In this document: positions 60,508 to 64,000 of the stretch, piece by piece
Layout of the letters: the number at the start of each line of letters is the position of its first letter
How positions within the stretch are numbered: position 1 is the stretch's first letter
Assembly: GCA_902517815.1 (NCBI GenBank)
Contig: CABYED010000001.1
Location: forward strand, 62,001-126,000
Reading direction: 5' to 3'
DNA from: an uncultured SAR116 cluster alpha proteobacterium
GTDB lineage: Bacteria > Pseudomonadota > Alphaproteobacteria > Puniceispirillales > Marisalimonadaceae
Length of the DNA stretch: 64,000 nt
Position numbers and translations under genes: made by a program
The notes under the pieces: model-generated
Seen by the model: only the letters and a program-made list of their open reading frames with translations
The model's database searches: none
Told to the model about the DNA's origin: nothing

Positions 60508-61437
60508 TTGAATATAATATTTATGGGAACTCCTGATTTTGCTGTCCCCAGCCTAAGGTTTATGGAGAAAAATTATAATATAGTTGCTGTTTATTCACAA
60601 CCTGCTCGCCCTAGTGGAAGAGGTATGAAAACAAAACTTTCTCCTGTTGAAAAAAATGCAAAAGAATTAAATTTAAAAACAATTACTCCTTCAACTTTAA
60701 AACAGGAAGATGTGTTTCTCCAATTTAAAAAACTTAAGCCAGATTTAGTTGTAGTTGTTGCATATGGTTTGCTTCTACCTGAAAAGTTCTTGTTAGCACC
60801 CAAATTTGGTTGCATTAACGGTCATGCTAGCCTTTTACCAAGGTGGCGCGGCGCTGCTCCAATACAAAGAGCTATAGAAGCAGGTGATCGTAAAACTGGT
60901 TCATGTATAATGTTAATGGAAAAGGGTATGGATACTGGACCAATACTATCTTCAAAGTCAATAAATATTCATACTAGTGATACTTCTAAAACTATACATG
61001 ATCAACTATCTAATTTGACAGCTGAAATGCTTCTGAAGACTATTAAAGAATATATTGATGGAAAAATTGTACCAATTAAGCAAAGGGAGAAGGGTGTTAA
61101 ATATGCAGAGAAAATTGTTAAAGATGAGGCTGTTATTAATTGGAATTTGCCATCGATTAATATTTTTAATAAAATAAGAGCTTTTAATCCTTTTCCAAGC
61201 ACTTATACATTTTTATCTGGTGTTAAAATCAAAATTGTTGAAACCAAACTTTGTAAAGATAATCATGAATTTGAACCAGGTACAATAATTGAATGTAACA
61301 ACAAAATAATTGTAGCATGTGGAAATAAATCATCGTTAGAGATTAAATACCTTCAAAAATCTGGTAAAAACATCATGTCTGTCAAAGATTTTCTCAATGG
61401 AACTAAAATAAGTATTGGTGAAAAATTTGGAAGTTAA
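60508..61437 (+). CDS. fmt: Methionyl-tRNA formyltransferase
   Basis: A 309-aa enzyme that formylates initiator Met-tRNA with 10-formyl-tetrahydrofolate. It shows IIFMGTPDFAVPSL at the N-terminus, SQPARPSGRG, the active-site segment GCINGHASLLPRWRGAAPIQ with the Asn-His pair, and MEKGMDTGPIL. The start is TTG at 60508, with GAGGG 4 nt upstream; the ATG five codons later would cut the first strand. The truA frame begins inside its 3' end. Confidence 0.95.
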   Translation: MNIIFMGTPDFAVPSLRFMEKNYNIVAVYSQPARPSGRGMKTKLSPVEKNAKELNLKTITPSTLKQEDVFLQFKKLKPDLVVVVAYGLLLPEKFLLAPKFGCINGHASLLPRWRGAAPIQRAIEAGDRKTGSCIMLMEKGMDTGPILSSKSINIHTSDTSKTIHDQLSNLTAEMLLKTIKEYIDGKIVPIKQREKGVKYAEKIVKDEAVINWNLPSINIFNKIRAFNPFPSTYTFLSGVKIKIVETKLCKDNHEFEPGTIIECNNKIIVACGNKSSLEIKYLQKSGKNIMSVKDFLNGTKISIGEKFGS

Positions 61438-62251
61438 TAAGACTGTTAAATTTGCTTTACTAATTGAGTATGATGGTAATAACTTAGTTGGCTGGCAAAA
61501 GCAAAACGAAGGAATTTCTGTCCAAGGCAGTTTAGAAGAAGCTGCTAAAAATATTTTTAATCAAGAATTTGAAATTCAAGGTTCTGGTAGAACTGATGCT
61601 GGAGTTCATGCCCTAGGACAAGTGGCTCATATAAATCTTCCAAAAAATCATAAATTAACAACTAAACATCCATTTTATATGATCTCTGCTTTCAACTCAC
61701 ATTTAAGGAAATCTAATATTAGGGTAGTTTCTTCTAAACAAGTTGAGCCAGAGTTTAACGCCAGGTTCAGTGCTATAAAACGTCATTATAAGTATAGAAT
61801 TTTATGTCGTGCCGCACCACCTGGTATTGAAAAGGGCAAAGTTTGGCATTCAAGAAAAAAATTAAATATTCGATTAATGGAAGAAGGAGCCAAACACTTA
61901 GTTGGGAAGCATGATTTTACAAGTTTTAGAACTATAAACTGTCAAGCCAAATCTCCTATAAGAACATTAAATAAAATATCACTATCATGTGTAGGTGATG
62001 AAATTATTATAAATATATCAGCAAAAAGTTTTTTACATAGTCAAGTAAGAATTATTGTAGGAACAATTTACAAAGTAGGTGACGAAACATTAGAACCTAA
62101 CGATATAAAAAAAATTCTTGAAGGGAAAGATAGAAAACTTTCAGGGCCCACTGCTCCAGCAGAAGGTCTTTATCTTAAGAAAGTAGAATATCCAAATGAT
62201 TTACTTGATGATAATTGGCCAATTATTTATGACAGTAATCAGTATAATTAA
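61415..62251 (+). CDS. truA: tRNA pseudouridine(38-40) synthase
   Basis: A 278-aa enzyme converting U38-U40 of the anticodon arm to pseudouridine. It shows LIEYDGNNLVGWQKQ, the catalytic aspartate in GSGRTDAGVHALGQVAH, and FNARFSAIKRHYKYRI. The frame overlaps the end of fmt. Several starts are possible: TTG 61415, GTG 61418 and TTG 61427; the last has GGTG 6 nt upstream. No ATG is in frame near the expected N-terminus, which typically begins close to the VKFALLIEYDG segment. Confidence 0.93.
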   Translation: MVKNLEVNKTVKFALLIEYDGNNLVGWQKQNEGISVQGSLEEAAKNIFNQEFEIQGSGRTDAGVHALGQVAHINLPKNHKLTTKHPFYMISAFNSHLRKSNIRVVSSKQVEPEFNARFSAIKRHYKYRILCRAAPPGIEKGKVWHSRKKLNIRLMEEGAKHLVGKHDFTSFRTINCQAKSPIRTLNKISLSCVGDEIIINISAKSFLHSQVRIIVGTIYKVGDETLEPNDIKKILEGKDRKLSGPTAPAEGLYLKKVEYPNDLLDDNWPIIYDSNQYN

Positions 62252-62252
62252 A

Positions 62253-62834
62253 TCAAATTGTCATTGATAATGAGCGTGAAAACATTCCTAAACTTGCTTC
62301 TATAATAACTGATAAGAAAATCATGCCCGTGGCTCCCCAACCAGTCAAACCAACCTCTTCTTTTCCAATGCGCCATAAAGAAAAGGTAACCCAAATTACT
62401 ACCATAATACCAAAAAATACAAAAATTGATGGAGGTAAAATCAAACCTAAAACAGCAAAACTTAACATTAAAATAGCCTGAAAAGACTGTATCCAATTAA
62501 ATGGTATTATAAATCTAAAGAATTTATCACTCTTCCCAATTTTTTCAAAAATTGTGTTGACTAAGATTGAGAATAAACAAATATCTATAATTGTAATTAG
62601 AAGTAATCTAGGTAGTATTCCACTTTGAATATCACCATCAATATTCGCTTTAATTCCATATGAAGCTAAAGTTGATACAACTGCATTTACAAAAAAGACT
62701 ATCCAACAGCTATCCCAAAAACCATTTAAATTTAAGTTGAATAATTGAGAAGAATTACCTTTTTTCGACATGAATTGAAAAGCAGAAAAAAACCCATCTT
62801 TTATTACAAAAGGGTTTGGAGGAAATTTAATCAT
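62253..62834 (-). CDS. Hypothetical membrane protein, Yip1-like
   Basis: A 193-aa protein with about five hydrophobic helices and a short cytoplasmic N-terminus (MIKFPPNPFVIKDGFF). The general layout, with a PNPF motif and a WIVFFVNAVVSTLASYG first helix, resembles the Yip1-like proteins often found between truA and dapE in alphaproteobacteria. The function is unknown. The ATG at 62834 overlaps the dapE stop region by 8 bp, so it is coupled to dapE. It converges on truA with a 1-bp gap. Confidence 0.7.
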   Translation of the reverse strand: MIKFPPNPFVIKDGFFSAFQFMSKKGNSSQLFNLNLNGFWDSCWIVFFVNAVVSTLASYGIKANIDGDIQSGILPRLLLITIIDICLFSILVNTIFEKIGKSDKFFRFIIPFNWIQSFQAILMLSFAVLGLILPPSIFVFFGIMVVIWVTFSLWRIGKEEVGLTGWGATGMIFLSVIIEASLGMFSRSLSMTI

Positions 62835-63993
62835 TTTTTTCAACTCTGAAATAATTTTGGAGGAATTTATTATAAATACTTGTTAACTTCATAATATCAT
62901 CAACTTCAACATTTTCATCTATCTTATGCATTGTTTTTCCTACCAAACCAAACTCTATTACAGGACAAATTTTTGTTATGAATCTTGCATCTGAAGTACC
63001 GCCTGTTGTAGATTTTTCTGGATTAATATTTACAACTTTTTTGATTGCATTTTGAAGAGTTGATTTGAGCACTTCATCATTTGTAAGGAAAGGTTCAGCA
63101 TTACAAAAATAATCAAACTCATAGTTTTTAGTAATAGCATCAAACTGGTTTTTTAGCATGGATTCTAGCGAAGCAACAGAATGTAAGGTATTAAATCTTA
63201 TGTTAAATTTTGCCTTTACCTCCCCAGGAACAACATTACTTGCATCATTATTCACATCAATTGTAGTAATCATTACAGAACTAGGTTGGAATTCACTAGT
63301 TCCTTTATCTAAATATATTTTTGTAAAAGGCTCTAGCATTTTTAAAAGTGAGTTTATTGGATTTTCTGCTAAATCAGGATAACCAACATGACCTTGAATA
63401 CCTTTCACAATCAAAGAGCCAGTAAAACTTCCTCTTCTACCAATTTTAATTGTATCACCCATTTGGTTTACATTAGTTGGTTCACCAACAAGACAACCAG
63501 AAATTTTTTCTGACTTGTTTATAAGCCATTCAACTACCTTTTTTGTACCGTTTATGGCCTTTCCTTCTTCATCACTTGTAATTATAAAGGATATACTTCC
63601 ATAATCTTTTAGGTTCTTGTTTGTTTTCAAAAACTCTGACACAGCCGCTATAAAGGCGGCTATCCCAGATTTCATATCTGCAGCACCTCTTCCCCATATT
63701 TTTCCTTTTTTAATTTCCCCACCAAAAGGATCTATGGACCAACTTTGTTCATCACCAGTAGGAACAACATCTACATGACCTGCAAAGCAAATATTTGGAT
63801 CTAAGGAACCAAATCTTGCATATAAGTTTTCAACCTTTTCATCACCCTGTCCAAAATCGATTTTTGTGCAAGTAAATCCCATAGGTTCTAAATATGAAAT
63901 AATTAAGTCAATAGAACCTGCAGATGTTGGAGTTATACTTCTACACTTAATTAAAGCTGAAGTTAACTCTACTGGGTTTAAAACATTAGACAT
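62827..63993 (-). CDS. dapE: Succinyl-diaminopimelate desuccinylase
   Basis: A 388-aa M20 metallohydrolase of lysine and peptidoglycan precursor synthesis. Metal ligands are visible in FAGHVDVVPTGD (His, Asp), WGRGAADMKSG, the catalytic SDEEGKA (Glu-Glu) and the C-terminal TSDARFITK with the DapE-type TGGTSDARF signature. Length is normal. The gene is complete, with its ATG 7 bp from the right edge of the window, so its own promoter region is not visible. Confidence 0.95.
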   Translation of the reverse strand: MSNVLNPVELTSALIKCRSITPTSAGSIDLIISYLEPMGFTCTKIDFGQGDEKVENLYARFGSLDPNICFAGHVDVVPTGDEQSWSIDPFGGEIKKGKIWGRGAADMKSGIAAFIAAVSEFLKTNKNLKDYGSISFIITSDEEGKAINGTKKVVEWLINKSEKISGCLVGEPTNVNQMGDTIKIGRRGSFTGSLIVKGIQGHVGYPDLAENPINSLLKMLEPFTKIYLDKGTSEFQPSSVMITTIDVNNDASNVVPGEVKAKFNIRFNTLHSVASLESMLKNQFDAITKNYEFDYFCNAEPFLTNDEVLKSTLQNAIKKVVNINPEKSTTGGTSDARFITKICPVIEFGLVGKTMHKIDENVEVDDIMKLTSIYNKFLQNYFRVEKND

Positions 63994-64000
63994 AAAAGGC

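Noticed and set aside
1-64000. tRNA, rRNA, CRISPR arrays, insertion sequences or prophage
   Set aside because: Reading both strands by eye I found no cloverleaf with a GGTTCGA-type T-loop, no regularly spaced repeats and no transposase or integrase motifs. A covariance-model scan would be needed to exclude a missed tRNA.

Overview
This window looks like a stretch of chromosome from an AT-rich, streamlined marine alphaproteobacterium, of the SAR11 / HIMB59 / AEGEAN-169 kind; the lineage is an inference. The base composition is strongly A+T biased. Genes are packed with many 1-8 bp overlaps, and only one gene-free gap exceeds 300 bp. Alphaproteobacterial hallmarks include a hemC-hemD-mitofilin-hemY heme cluster, a DUF6111 gene between a CoA-type Nudix hydrolase and the tRNA nucleotidyltransferase, a TauE/SafE + TIGR02186 pair, a CycM-type anchored cytochrome c, and kdsB-pheA-SRP RNA-dnaX-recR. 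I see no tRNA, rRNA, insertion sequence, phage gene or CRISPR array.

Layout. 1-9 kb: housekeeping and stress genes (hemF fragment, cca, DUF6111, Nudix, TSUP exporter, UspA, cyclophilin, pyruvate kinase, GST, thiolase). 9-13 kb: a molybdate-type ABC permease/ATPase pair without a binding protein, an alpha/beta hydrolase, YajQ and a membrane-anchored Asp/Asn-hydroxylase-like protein. 13.2-23.2 kb: one long minus-strand unit. In transcription order it holds a homodimeric E1/transketolase-like enzyme, TRAP dctP-dctQ-dctM, an isocitrate-lyase/PEP-mutase enzyme, a Zn alcohol dehydrogenase, cobalt-type nitrile hydratase alpha and beta, its activator, and a second Zn alcohol dehydrogenase. A divergent Lrp-type regulator faces it across a perfect 11-bp inverted repeat. 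24-34 kb: hydrolases, an aminotransferase, a beta-hydroxyacid dehydrogenase + BKACE (DUF849) + SDR module, and a TakP-like TRAP operon with an extra membrane protein. 34-41 kb: uronate dehydrogenase, DMT exporter, epimerase and esterase on the minus strand; DapA-family aldolase, PhyH dioxygenase, MFS and YtoQ on the plus strand. 41-64 kb: core genes for heme, tRNA modification, glycerolipid, lipid A/glycan, KDO, phenylalanine, DNA polymerase clamp loader, recombination, peptide deformylation/formylation and lysine synthesis.

The accessory half imports small organic acids (two TRAP systems) and breaks them down with dehydrogenases, lyases and acyl-transfer enzymes. The most unusual unit is the nitrile hydratase operon, which carries its own TRAP uptake system and regulator but no recognisable amidase.

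The second striking point concerns start codons. Three unrelated genes (cca, hemD, dnaX) have intact coding sequence reaching the expected N-terminus but no ATG, GTG or TTG in frame there. Each has an ATT at the expected position and a nearby out-of-frame ATG. AUU initiation is the simplest reading; short indels in the sequence are the main alternative.
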